From: Streptomyces sp. TN58
GTDB lineage: Bacteria > Actinomycetota > Actinomycetes > Streptomycetales > Streptomycetaceae
NCBI RefSeq assembly: GCF_001941845.1
Contig: NZ_CP018870.1
Coordinates: forward strand, 2,847,501 to 2,911,500
Direction of reading: 5' to 3'
DNA: 64,000 nucleotides
Below the pieces are notes generated by a model that was not told the DNA's origin, did no database searches, and saw only the letters and a list, made by a program, of their open reading frames with translations. A program made the translations under genes and the position numbers. Shown piece after piece: positions 27,814 to 36,376 of the stretch; within the stretch, counting starts at the first letter, position 1; the number at the start of each line of letters is the position of its first letter.

Positions 27814-29529
27814 GTGAGGCACAGCGACGTGCGCGGGGAGGGGGCGAGCGCCCAGGCCGACGGGGACATACCCGGCGGCGGGGCGGGCGCGCCCGGCACG
27901 GTGCCCCGGCAGCGGGACGGCTCCGGGCCGGCCGGCCCCGGCAGTGCCCGCCCCGCAAGGCGGGGCCGCCGGCGCGTGCTGCGCTGGGTCTCCTCCGTGC
28001 TGTCCCTGCTCATACTCGCGACGGCGGCGGCCGGCTACCTCTACTACCGGCACCTCAACGGCAGCATCCAGACGGACGCGCTGAACCTCGGTGAGAACAA
28101 GCTGGGCGGTTCCAAGCCCAACGCCTTCGGACAGACCCCGCTGAACATCCTGCTCATCGGCTCCGACGCGCGCGACGACGCGGAGAACCAGGCACTGGGC
28201 GGGGCCACGGACACCTTCGACGGGCCGCCGCTCGCGGACGTCCAGATGCTGCTGCACCTGTCCGCGGACCGCACCAACATGTCCGTGATCTCGATGCCGC
28301 GCGACACGATGCTGATGATGCCCAAGTGCACCGAGCCGGGCGGCAAGGTGCACCCCGCCAGCAAGGGGCTCGTCCAGACGAACGAGTCGATCCAGCGCGG
28401 CGGTCCGGGCTGCACGGTCGCGGCGTGGACCGAGCTGACGAAGATCCCCATCGACCACTTCATGATGATCGACTTCAAGGGCGTGGTCCGGATGGCGGAC
28501 GCCATCGGCGGCGTCCCGGTCTGCGTCGAGCAGAACGTGCACTCCCGCACACGGGACGGCAAGGGCTCCGGCCTGAAGCTGCCGAAGGGCACGAGCGTCA
28601 TCCAGGGCGAGACGGCCCTGCAGTGGCTGCGCACCCGCTACGGCTTCGAGGACGGCACCGACATCGGCCGCACCCACGCCCAGCACCAGTACATGAACTC
28701 GATGGCCCGCGAGTTCCGCAAGAACGCCAAGCTCAGCAATCCGGTCAAGCTCAACAGCCTGGCCCAGGCGGCGATCGAGGCGATGGTCGTGGACACCGGC
28801 CTCAACAAGATCGACAAACTGTTCGACCTGAGCATGGAACTCAAGAAGGTCCCGCCGGGCCGCATCACCATGACCACCATGCCGTGGGTCTACAGCACCA
28901 AGCCCGGCCTCGCCGGGCGGGTCGAGCCCAAGGCCGGCGAGGCCGAGGACCTGTTCCGGATGGTCCGCGAGGACATCGCGCTCGACGGCCAGGGCTCAAG
29001 CTCCCCGACCGCCTCCGCGTCCCCGGGCGCCCCGTCCGCGCCCGCTCCGTCCGCCCCGTCGACGGGCGCCCAGCAGCCGGGCCCCACCGCCACCGCGGCG
29101 GCCACGGCCGCACCGCCCGCGAAGACCGCGGTCACCGTCCGCAACTCGACCGGCGGCAAGGACGGCGCCGAGGCCATGGTCAAGGGCCGGGCGAGTGAGG
29201 TCGCGGCCCTGCTGGCCGGCAAGGGCTACACCAAGGTCGTCGCCGACACCCGGACGGGCGCGGAGGACACCTCGGTGATCCGCTACGCCACCGACGCGCA
29301 GGCGGCCGACGCGGCCGCCGTGGCCACGGCCCTCGGCCTGCCCGCCGCCTCGGTCCAGAAGTCCGACCAGGTCGCCGGGATCGTCGTGTTCGTCGGCAAG
29401 GACTGGCGCTCCGGCAGCACGCCCGCCGCGCCGGCGCCCGCCCCGACCAAGGCGCCGGACTCCGCCCACGCGCTCAACGGCGACAACGACCAGGCCTGCA
29501 TGGCGATCCAGCCCGGCTTCACCTGGTAG
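27814..29529 (+). CDS. LCP family protein 3 with LytR_C domain, diverged active site
   Basis: 571 residues from GTG 27814, chosen for the GAGGGGG ribosome site 5-8 bases upstream. One membrane helix (about 52-72) and an LCP domain (about 100-320) with NILLIGSDARDD, VISMPRDTMLMMP, IPIDHFMMIDFKGVV and WLRTRYGFEDGTDIGRTHAQ. The usual R-x-D-T element before the beta strand reads LADVQMLLHLS, and the RQQ motif reads AQHQY, so it is the most divergent paralogue. A Pro/Ser/Ala linker leads to a LytR_C domain (about 430-525). A large bidirectional terminator follows. Confidence 0.92.
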   Translation: MRHSDVRGEGASAQADGDIPGGGAGAPGTVPRQRDGSGPAGPGSARPARRGRRRVLRWVSSVLSLLILATAAAGYLYYRHLNGSIQTDALNLGENKLGGSKPNAFGQTPLNILLIGSDARDDAENQALGGATDTFDGPPLADVQMLLHLSADRTNMSVISMPRDTMLMMPKCTEPGGKVHPASKGLVQTNESIQRGGPGCTVAAWTELTKIPIDHFMMIDFKGVVRMADAIGGVPVCVEQNVHSRTRDGKGSGLKLPKGTSVIQGETALQWLRTRYGFEDGTDIGRTHAQHQYMNSMAREFRKNAKLSNPVKLNSLAQAAIEAMVVDTGLNKIDKLFDLSMELKKVPPGRITMTTMPWVYSTKPGLAGRVEPKAGEAEDLFRMVREDIALDGQGSSSPTASASPGAPSAPAPSAPSTGAQQPGPTATAAATAAPPAKTAVTVRNSTGGKDGAEAMVKGRASEVAALLAGKGYTKVVADTRTGAEDTSVIRYATDAQAADAAAVATALGLPAASVQKSDQVAGIVVFVGKDWRSGSTPAAPAPAPTKAPDSAHALNGDNDQACMAIQPGFTW

Positions 29530-29543
29530 CACCCGGCGCGCAC

Positions 29544-29605
29544 ACGAAGGGGCCCCGGCGCGGGCGCTGCGTACGATCGCAGCCCCCGCGCCGGGGCCCC
29601 TTCGT
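29544..29605. terminator. Bidirectional terminator after third LCP gene
   Basis: Perfect 21-bp stem (29544-29564; 29585-29605) with an inner GCTGCG/CGCAGC extension, between the convergent LCP 3 and glycosyltransferase genes. Confidence 0.88.
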
Positions 29606-29611
29606 AACTCC

Positions 29612-29786
29612 TAGGGGGTGTCGGCGAAGTGGCGTCGGCCGCCCGTGAGGGCATGGGTGGCGGGGTCCGGTGCGTGTGCTCGCACGGCGCAGGAGGGAGT
29701 CGACGCGGGCGTCGGCGACCGACGACAGCGCGGCGGGCGTGCGTGCCGGGCCCCGCCACCCAGACGGGACTTCGACGACACCCCTA
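29612..29786. repeat. Palindromic MITE-like element, copy 5 (complete)
   Basis: Terminal inverted repeats TAGGGGGTGTCGGCGAAGT (29612-29630) and near-complement (29769-29786), CTAG at both edges. The left half is nearly the same as copy 2 at 20544. The right-end CTA (29784-29786) forms the stop codon of the adjacent minus-strand glycosyltransferase. Confidence 0.75.
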
Positions 29787-30809
29787 GGCCTGCGGGACGC
29801 CGGGCAGCACGGCCGGGCGGCGGCTCGCGATGAGCTTGTTCGCCAGGGCGCGCGGGCTGGTCAGGAAGCCGAAGCCCCAGGACAGGTGCATGGTCGCCAG
29901 GGCGAGGGGGATCTGCGCCCGCGCCTTCAGCGGCAGCCCCTTGCCGGCCGGGACGGAGCCCGCGGTGATCGCCGCGAGGTAGCCCGCCGGGACGGCGAAG
30001 CCCAGCGGGCTGACGGTCACGCCCACGACCACGCCCGCGGCGAGCGCGCAGACGAGGGTCGGCGGGGCCAGGTAGCGCATGTTGATCGAGCCCGAGTGGT
30101 AGCGGGCCACCACGTGCCGCCAGCGGCCGTAGTCCTTGTACTGCTTGGCGAGGGCCTTGACCGAGCGCCGCGGGCGGTACTGGACCCGCAGCTCGGGCGA
30201 GAACCAGATCAGGCCGCCGGCCTCGCGGATGCGGAAGTTCAGCTCCCAGTCCTGGGCGCGGATGAACTCCTCGTTGTAGCCGCCCTGCTGCTCCAGCGCC
30301 TCACGGCGGAAGACTCCGAGGTAGACCGTCTCGGCCGGGCCGGCCTGGCCGCCGGTGTGGAAGGGGGCGTTGCCGACGCCGATCTTCGAGGTCATCGCGG
30401 CGGCGACGGCCTCTTCCCAGGCGTTCTCGCCCTCGGCGTGCATGATCCCGCCGACGTTCTGGGCGCCGGTCTCCTCCAGGAGGCGGACGGCGGTGGCGAT
30501 GTAGTCCGGGGAGAGCATGCCGTGGCCGTCGACGCGTACCACGATCGGGTGACGCGAGGCCTTGATGGCGGCGTTGAGCGCCGCCGGGGTCCGGCCGGTG
30601 GGATTCGGGACGGTGTGGACTCGGGGATCCTCGGCGACGAGTTCGGCGGCGATCTCGTCGGTGCGGTCCGTGGACGGCCCGAGTGCGATCACCACCTCCA
30701 TCTCGCCCGCATACTCCTGTTCCAGGATGTGGCGGACGGACTCGCGGAGGTAGTGCTCCTCATTGAGCACCGGCATGATCACCGAGACTGCGGGCTGCTG
30801 GGCGGGCAT
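29784..30809 (-). CDS. Family 2 glycosyltransferase
   Basis: 341 residues from ATG 30809, chosen because AAGGA lies just upstream; TTG 30821 is an alternative. A GT-A domain carries VSVIMPVLNEEHYLRESV, a VRVDGHGML segment (DxD-type) and FIRAQDWELNFRIREAGG (ED-containing acceptor motif). Hydrophobic helices come at about 245-275 and 300-320, so the enzyme is membrane-associated. It resembles succinoglycan/exopolysaccharide transferases. It sits between LCP genes, suggesting it makes part of a glycopolymer that LCP proteins attach. The stop codon is supplied by repeat copy 5. Confidence 0.9.
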   Translation of the reverse strand: MPAQQPAVSVIMPVLNEEHYLRESVRHILEQEYAGEMEVVIALGPSTDRTDEIAAELVAEDPRVHTVPNPTGRTPAALNAAIKASRHPIVVRVDGHGMLSPDYIATAVRLLEETGAQNVGGIMHAEGENAWEEAVAAAMTSKIGVGNAPFHTGGQAGPAETVYLGVFRREALEQQGGYNEEFIRAQDWELNFRIREAGGLIWFSPELRVQYRPRRSVKALAKQYKDYGRWRHVVARYHSGSINMRYLAPPTLVCALAAGVVVGVTVSPLGFAVPAGYLAAITAGSVPAGKGLPLKARAQIPLALATMHLSWGFGFLTSPRALANKLIASRRPAVLPGVPQA

Positions 30810-30996
30810 GTGGTCCTTCAAGGTCGGGTATCGGTGTCACGTTACCGCGTACGGGGGAACCGGGTGCGCGCCGAGTGATCGGTAGGGACAGCTGCTGATC
30901 GTATGGGCCTACTGTTCTGTCGCATCAGCGGGCTGAGTACTCCCGACCCGGCCCGGCCGTGACCGGTATCCCTGCTGCCCCGCGGAGGTGTCCGCC

Positions 30997-32490
30997 GTGC
31001 CCCAGCCGCACCGACCCACCCGTCCCGCACGGCCGCCCGAGCCGCCGCGCGCACGGCGCGGCGGTGCCGGCGGACGGGCCCGGCGCCGGGAGGGACGGCC
31101 CCGGTGGGGGGTGCGGCTGGCGGCCGGTCTGTCGGTGGCGGTCCTGGGCTCCGGGGCTGTCGGGCACGCCGTGATGACCGGTCTGGACACCGGGATCGAG
31201 CGGGTGGACCCGTTCAAGGACATGAAGAACCGCCCACAGGCCGGACACGGCCTCAACTTCCTGCTGGTGGGCACCGACGGCCGGGACAGGATCAGCCCCG
31301 AGGAGAAGCGCGAGTACCGCCTGGGCGGGGCGCCGTGCCGCTGCACCGACACGATCATGCTGGTGCACCTGTCGGCGGACAGGGAGCGGGCCAGCGTCGT
31401 CAGCCTGCCCCGTGACAGCTACGCCGAGGTGCCCGCACACCGCGACCAGGTCACCGGCAAGGCGCACAAGCCCCACCCGGTGCGGCTGAACGCGGCGTAC
31501 GCGGAGGGCGGGCCCAACCTCACCGTGCGGACGGTCGAGAACATGACCCGGGTGAAGATCGACCACTACCTGGAGGTCGACTTCACCAGCTTCATGAAGA
31601 CGGTCGACGCGATGGGCGGGGTGGAGATCTGCACCGCCAAGACCATGCGCGACCCCAGCACCGGCCTCGACCTGGTGCCCGGCACCCACCGGCTGACCGG
31701 CGGCCAGGCCCTGCAGTACGTACGCTCCCGCCACGTCGACGGCGCCTCCGACCTCGGCCGGATGCAGCGCCAGCAGCGGTTCGTCGCCTCCCTGATCGAG
31801 CAGGCGACCGGGAGCGGGGTGCTGCTGAACCCCGTCAAGTTCAAGGAGCTCAGTTCCACCCTGCTGGGCTCGGTCCGCGCTGACAGGGGCTTCGGCGCGG
31901 AGCAGATGCTCGCGCTCGGGCAGGCGATGCGGGACTTCACCCCCTCCTCATCCGAGTTCGCCTCGGTCCCCATCGGCAACCCCTCCTTCCGGGTGAAGGG
32001 CATCGGGTCCACCGTGAAGTGGGACGAGCCGAAGGCGGCCAAGCTCTTCGAGGCGCTGCGCCAGGACCGGCCGCTGGCCCCGGCCCGGCCCGGGAAGGCC
32101 GCCGGCCGGCCCGCCGCGGTGCCGGTGGACGTGCCGCCGGCGCAGGTCCGGGTGCAGGTGGAGAACGGCACGCGGATCGACGGGCTGGGCGGGCGCGTCG
32201 ACAGCGCGCTGCGCGCCACCGGCTTCGACACCACCCGGACCCCGGGCAACGGCGCCGGCCGCGACGTCAAGCGCACGGTGATCAGGTACGACCCGCGCTG
32301 GGACCGCTCGGCGCGTTCGGTGGCGACCGCGCTGCCGGGCAGTGAGCTGCGGGCGGTCGCGGGCAAGGGCCGGACGGTGACGGTGATCGCCGGCTCCGAC
32401 TACCGCAGGGTGGTGCCGGTGCGGGCGGAGGACCCCCACCAGGGCGCCTTCGGCGTCGTCAGCGGCGACCAGGTGGTCTGCGGGAACTGA
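30997..32490 (+). CDS. LCP family protein 4 with LytR_C-like domain
   Basis: 497 residues from GTG 30997; GGAGG sits 8 bases upstream, whereas GTG 30988 overlaps it. The cytoplasmic tail is Pro/Arg-rich, and one membrane helix spans about 40-60. The LCP domain (about 82-300) is canonical: NFLLVGTDGRD, CTDTIMLVHLS, SLPRDSYAEVP, RLNAAYAEGGPNL, KIDHYLEVDFTSF, YVRSRH and SDLGRMQRQQRF. A LytR_C-like domain follows (about 375-465, VRVQVENGTR). It is a better match to the catalytic consensus than paralogues 1-3. Divergent from the glycosyltransferase. Confidence 0.93.
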   Translation: MPQPHRPTRPARPPEPPRARRGGAGGRARRREGRPRWGVRLAAGLSVAVLGSGAVGHAVMTGLDTGIERVDPFKDMKNRPQAGHGLNFLLVGTDGRDRISPEEKREYRLGGAPCRCTDTIMLVHLSADRERASVVSLPRDSYAEVPAHRDQVTGKAHKPHPVRLNAAYAEGGPNLTVRTVENMTRVKIDHYLEVDFTSFMKTVDAMGGVEICTAKTMRDPSTGLDLVPGTHRLTGGQALQYVRSRHVDGASDLGRMQRQQRFVASLIEQATGSGVLLNPVKFKELSSTLLGSVRADRGFGAEQMLALGQAMRDFTPSSSEFASVPIGNPSFRVKGIGSTVKWDEPKAAKLFEALRQDRPLAPARPGKAAGRPAAVPVDVPPAQVRVQVENGTRIDGLGGRVDSALRATGFDTTRTPGNGAGRDVKRTVIRYDPRWDRSARSVATALPGSELRAVAGKGRTVTVIAGSDYRRVVPVRAEDPHQGAFGVVSGDQVVCGN

Positions 32491-32571
32491 CCGGCCCGTA
32501 CGGGCCCTTGCGAGCGCGAGTGCGAGCGCGGGCGCGAGCCGTACGGGGCGGTGGCCCCGCGGCGGGGGCTC

Positions 32572-33108
32572 TCAGTCGTCGAAGCCCTGCGCGGCGCGCT
32601 CCTCGCGCAGGGCCATGATGGCCTGGCGGCGGGCGAGCCGGTGGGTGCGGCGGATCTGGGCCTCCTGGTAGCGCCGCTCGTCCTGCTCCGTCTCGGGGAG
32701 CACGGGCGGGACCTGGCGGGGCTTGCCGTCGGAGTCGACCGCGGTGAAGACGAGGTAGGCGCTGCCGACCTGGGTGGCGGGGGTGGACTCGTTCCACCGC
32801 TCGGCGAGGACGCGTACGCCGATCTCCATGGAGGAGCGGCCGGTCCAGTTGCACTGGGCCTTCACGTGGACGAGGTCGCCCACGCGCACGGGCGCGAGGA
32901 ACGCCATCTCGTCCATGGAGGCGGTGACCGCCGCGCCACCGGAGTGACGGCCCGCCACGGCGCCGGCGGCGTCGTCGACCAGCTTCATGATGACGCCACC
33001 GTGCACCGTGCCCAGGAGGTTGGTGTCGTTGGCGGTCATGATGTGGCTGAGGGTCGTCCGGGAGGCGGCGGTCGGCTTCCCGGGCAGCTCGCCCGGTATC
33101 TGTGTCAT
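32572..33108 (-). CDS. Acyl-CoA thioesterase (hotdog fold, YciA/BACH type)
   Basis: 178 residues from ATG 33108; GTG 33114 is two codons upstream. A hotdog domain spans about 15-135. The catalytic region is NLLGTVHGGVIMKLVDDAAG (Asp in the central helix), with SMDEMAFLAPVRVGDLVHV and SAYLVFTAVDSDG typical of YciA-type enzymes. It hydrolyses acyl-CoA to free acid and CoA. The C-terminus is a long basic helical tail (EERRYQEAQIRRTHRLARRQ-like). No operon partner. A palindromic repeat lies in its upstream region. Confidence 0.9.
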   Translation of the reverse strand: MTQIPGELPGKPTAASRTTLSHIMTANDTNLLGTVHGGVIMKLVDDAAGAVAGRHSGGAAVTASMDEMAFLAPVRVGDLVHVKAQCNWTGRSSMEIGVRVLAERWNESTPATQVGSAYLVFTAVDSDGKPRQVPPVLPETEQDERRYQEAQIRRTHRLARRQAIMALREERAAQGFDD

Positions 33109-33118
33109 ACGCACACCT

Positions 33119-33225
33119 TAGGGCCTGTATCGAGTTGCCCCGCGGCGTCGCGACGCCCGGCACGCACCCTCGGCGCAGGAGCCGAACGCCGCTCCTTGCT
33201 CCACGGGGCAACTCGATACAGGCCC
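33119..33225. repeat. Palindromic MITE-like element, copy 6 (short)
   Basis: Perfect 22-base terminal inverted repeats (33121-33142 and 33204-33225; GGGCCTGTATCGAGTTGCCC start) preceded by TA. It lies between divergent genes, so it is not a terminator. The 60-base core has a CGGCGCAGGAG motif resembling copy 5. Confidence 0.7.
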
Positions 33226-33322
33226 TTGGTTGGATCGCGCAGGCATCAGCTCTGCAACAGCACCGGTACGGAACCTCACCCGGGCTGTCGCAGGCGGTGC
33301 CCCGGCAGGCATCCTTGGGCGC

Positions 33323-34645
33323 ATGAATGACTGGCCAGAAGGTCGTGACGACGCCTACGGACGCGGCAGCGCGCGTCCGCAGCCCGAGGGTGTGCAGCGG
33401 ATGCGGCACGTCCAGCGGCAGCCCCAGCAGCCGGCGCGGCCCCCGCAGCCCGTACAGCCGCCGCGGCCGCAGCGCCCGGCGGGGCCCGTGCCCACGCCCG
33501 GCGTCCCTCCGCAGCAGGCGGGCGCGCACGACACGTACGGCGGTTACGACAGCGGCTACAACACCGGCCAGGTGTACGGCTCGCCCTCCGGCGGTGCCCC
33601 GGGCCGGCCGGGGGGCCCGGGCGGGCCTTCGGGCCCCGGCGGCCCCGGGCGGGCGTCCGGCCCGGCCCCGGACTGGCGCAGGCGCATCAAGGTCGGCTCG
33701 ATCGTGCTGGTCTCCGCGCTGCTTGTGACATCCGTCTCCACCTACTTCTGGGCCGACTCCAAGGTGCGGCGCGAGGTGGACCTCTCCAAGGTCATCGAAC
33801 GGCCGAAGGAGGGCGACTGCACGACCTACCTCATCGTCGGCTCGGACAGCCGCGAGGGCATGTCCGCCGAGGAGAAGAAGAAGCTCCACACGGGCTCGGC
33901 CGAGGGCAAGCGCACCGACTCGATGATGATCCTCGCCAAGTGCTCCAGCGGGAACACGATGATCTCGCTGCCGCGTGACTCGGACGTGGAGATCCCCTCC
34001 TTCGTCGGCTCCCAGTCCGGCAAGAAGTTCCCAGCGCAGGGGCGACGGGTCAAGCTGAACGCGGCGTACGCGGAGGACGGCCCCGAGCTGCTGGTGCGCA
34101 CGGTGGAGCACAACACTGGCCTGCGCATCGACCACTACGCCGAGATCGGCTTCGCCGGCTTCGCGAACATCGTGGACGCGCTGGGCGGTGTGGAACTGGA
34201 CATCGAGCAGGGCTTCAAGGACGAGAAGTCGGGCGCCGACTTCAAGGCGGGCAGGCAGACGCTGAACGGCGAGCAGTCGCTGGCCTTCGTACGCACCCGG
34301 TACGCCTTCGCCGAGTCGGACCTCCAGCGGACCAAGAACCAGCAGAAGTTCCTGGCGGCGCTGGCGAACCAGGCCGCGACGCCGTCGACGATCCTCAACC
34401 CGTTCGCGCTCTACCCGATGCTGGGGGCGGGCCTGGACACCCTCATCGTGGACAAGGACATGGGCCTGTACGACATGGGCCAGATGTTCTTCGCGATGAA
34501 GGGCGTCAACGGTGGTGACGGGGTGTCGATGAACATCCCGATCTCCGGGCAGCGCGGCGGCAACCTCGTCTGGGACAAGGCGAAGGTGCAGCAGCTGGTG
34601 AAGCAGATCCAGAACGACGAGAAGGTCACCGTCCGCGGCAACTGA
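33323..34645 (+). CDS. LCP family protein 5
   Basis: 440 residues from ATG 33323. Its cytoplasmic N-terminus (about 115 residues) is very rich in Pro, Gln and Gly; a membrane helix follows (about 122-140). The LCP domain (about 165-400) has TYLIVGSDSREG, RTDSMMILAK, SLPRDSDVEIP, KLNAAYAEDGPEL, RIDHYAEIGF and FVRTRYAFAESDLQRTKNQQ. It has no LytR_C domain. It is the only paralogue with the extended disordered cytoplasmic tail. Convergent with the guanylyltransferase gene. Polymer specificity cannot be told. Confidence 0.92.
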   Translation: MNDWPEGRDDAYGRGSARPQPEGVQRMRHVQRQPQQPARPPQPVQPPRPQRPAGPVPTPGVPPQQAGAHDTYGGYDSGYNTGQVYGSPSGGAPGRPGGPGGPSGPGGPGRASGPAPDWRRRIKVGSIVLVSALLVTSVSTYFWADSKVRREVDLSKVIERPKEGDCTTYLIVGSDSREGMSAEEKKKLHTGSAEGKRTDSMMILAKCSSGNTMISLPRDSDVEIPSFVGSQSGKKFPAQGRRVKLNAAYAEDGPELLVRTVEHNTGLRIDHYAEIGFAGFANIVDALGGVELDIEQGFKDEKSGADFKAGRQTLNGEQSLAFVRTRYAFAESDLQRTKNQQKFLAALANQAATPSTILNPFALYPMLGAGLDTLIVDKDMGLYDMGQMFFAMKGVNGGDGVSMNIPISGQRGGNLVWDKAKVQQLVKQIQNDEKVTVRGN

Positions 34646-34680
34646 CCGCGGGGGCGCCGCCCCGCCTCCCCGGGCCTGAG

Positions 34681-35763
34681 TCAGGCGTCCGGGGAGAAGC
34701 GGATGGCGGCGGCGGGCAGCTCGGCCTCGCACCACACCCGGGCGCCGGCCCGGAGTTCGTTGTCGGCGCCCACGACGGCTCCGTCGCCGACGACGGCGCC
34801 GTCCAGCACGGTCCGCGCGCCCACGGCGGCGCGGGCGCCGACGAGGCTGGCGTTGACCTGGGCGTCGGGGCCGATGACGGCGTCGTCGAGCACGATGGAG
34901 CCCTGGACGACCGCGCCGGCCTCGACGCGGGCGCCGGCGCCCACGACGGTGCCGCCCGACAGCTTGGCTCCGGAGGCGACCAGCGCGCCCGGCAGGACCA
35001 GGGACTCGCCGCGGCGGCCGGGGACGGCCGGGGAGGCGACGACCCCGCGGACGAGGTCGGCGGAGGCCTGGATGATGGACTCGGGCTTGCCGAGGTCCAT
35101 CCAGTAGGTGTTCTCGGTGACTCCGTGCAGCTTGGCTCCGGAGGCGAGCAGGCCGGGGAAGGTCTCACGCTCGACGGAGACGGGGCGGCCGGCCGGGATG
35201 GAGTCGATGACGCTGCGGCGGAAGACGTAGCAGCCGGCGTTGATCTGGTCGGTGATGATCTCTTCGGGCGTCTGCGGCTTCTCGGTGAAGGCGAGCACGC
35301 GCCCGTCGGGGTCGGTGGGGACGAGGCCGAAGGCGCGCGGGTCCTCGACCCGGACCAGGTGCAGGGAGACGTCGGCGTCGGCCGCCTCGTGGGCCTGGAC
35401 GAGTCCGGCGATGTCCAGGCCGGTGAGGATGTCGCCGTTGAAGACGAGGACGGAGGAGTCGGGCCCTCCGGTGAGGCGCTGCCCGGCGTTGCGGATGGCT
35501 CCGCCGGTGCCGAGGGGCTCGTCCTCGACGACGTACTCCAGGCTGAGGCCGAAGTCGGAACCGTCGCCGAAGTAGGGCTCGAAGACCTCGGCGAGGTAGC
35601 AGGTGGCCATGACGACGTGGGTGACGCCGGCGGCGGCGGCCCTGGCTATCTGGTGGGCGAGGAACGGGACTCCCGCCGTGGGGACCATGGGCTTGGGCGT
35701 GTTCACCGTCACCGGACGCAGCCGTGTCCCCTGCCCGCCGACCAGCAGGATCGCTTCCGTCAT
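34681..35763 (-). CDS. Mannose-1-phosphate guanylyltransferase-type NDP-sugar pyrophosphorylase
   Basis: 360 residues. The N-terminal nucleotidyltransferase domain starts EAILLVGGQGTRLRPVTVNT with the signature GGxGTRLRP (8-16), and continues with TPKPMVPTAGVPFLAHQI and VLVFNGDILTGLDI (metal Asp). The C-terminal part (about 255-345) is a left-handed beta-helix of hexapeptide-like repeats. Actinobacterial proteins of this architecture make GDP-mannose from mannose-1-phosphate and GTP, completing the route begun by manA and manB here; a glucose or other sugar donor cannot be excluded. Start ATG 35763. Confidence 0.88.
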   Translation of the reverse strand: MTEAILLVGGQGTRLRPVTVNTPKPMVPTAGVPFLAHQIARAAAAGVTHVVMATCYLAEVFEPYFGDGSDFGLSLEYVVEDEPLGTGGAIRNAGQRLTGGPDSSVLVFNGDILTGLDIAGLVQAHEAADADVSLHLVRVEDPRAFGLVPTDPDGRVLAFTEKPQTPEEIITDQINAGCYVFRRSVIDSIPAGRPVSVERETFPGLLASGAKLHGVTENTYWMDLGKPESIIQASADLVRGVVASPAVPGRRGESLVLPGALVASGAKLSGGTVVGAGARVEAGAVVQGSIVLDDAVIGPDAQVNASLVGARAAVGARTVLDGAVVGDGAVVGADNELRAGARVWCEAELPAAAIRFSPDA

Positions 35764-36098
35764 TGCGTTCTCCCCAACCGATTACGGCGTACGAAGGTCC
35801 AAATTTAGCCCATCCGGTGGCGCCCCGAGGCCGGTGCCGGACGGGCCGGCCGGCGCGCGCACGGGACGGGGCGCGGCGGCTGGTATGTCGTGAAAGAACC
35901 GGCTGTTCGTGCCGCCTGGCGGCGAACGGGCCGACGCGGCCGGGCAGTTGGCCGCCCGGGCCGCGGGAGGCCCTGCCGGCGCGAAGCAACCCCTACCGGG
36001 GCGAACCGGCCACCCGCGGGCGGCCGGTACCGCGCACCCGCAGCACCAGGACGACCCCCGGCAGCGGCCGGGGGTCGTCCTGGTTCTCGCGGCTCGCG
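35764..36098. other. Intergenic region left of the integrated element
   Basis: About 335 bases of host DNA without a convincing gene. It contains the guanylyltransferase promoter region near 35764-35810 and, at its right, the stranded acyl-CoA dehydrogenase terminator (36046-36083). Confidence 0.5.
36046..36083 (-). terminator. Displaced native terminator of the acyl-CoA dehydrogenase gene
   Basis: Perfect 16-bp stem (36046-36061; 36068-36083), 6-base loop, 17 bases past the stop codon of the dehydrogenase remnant in attL on the minus strand. The intact gene now lies 11 kb away at 47323, separated by the insertion. Confidence 0.8.
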
Positions 36099-36163
36099 GC
36101 TACGGCAGGTTCCTCGCCATGACGATCCGCTGGACCTGGTTCGTGCCTTCGTAAATCTGCGTG
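36099..36163. other. attL: left attachment site, displaced 3' end of acyl-CoA dehydrogenase
   Basis: 65 bases repeating 47322-47386 with three mismatches. Read on the minus strand it encodes the last 20 residues of the dehydrogenase (TQIYEGTNQVQRIVMARNLP) and its TAG stop. All three differences are synonymous. It marks the left border of the element. Confidence 0.92.
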
Positions 36164-36333
36164 CTTCACGGTGCATCTGACGCTGACCTGCACGGACACG
36201 CCATATATGAGTGCCTCCCCAGAATTCCCCCATGATCACCTGCCGTCTCCCCTGGTCAGATCGCTGTGGTGTCTGCCACCCGTCCTGCCGGGCTCCGGCA
36301 GCCCCCTTGACGCCCCTGCGGTACAGGGATGAC

Positions 36334-36344
36334 GCTCGTGCAAG
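36334..36344 (+). promoter_or_regulatory. CGTGCAAG motif, copy 1
   Basis: GCTCGTGCAAG about 33 bases before the first left-arm gene. The same 11-mer recurs at 38026-38036. It is a candidate operator for the element's own HTH regulator. Confidence 0.4.
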
Positions 36345-36376
36345 TTGGCGTAAGCCACTCGACACCGGAGGCAGTC

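Noticed and set aside
33119..33225. Transcription terminator
   Set aside because: It lies between divergent genes, so neither transcript ends there; the 22-bp terminal repeats with a 60-base core match the dispersed palindromic family instead.
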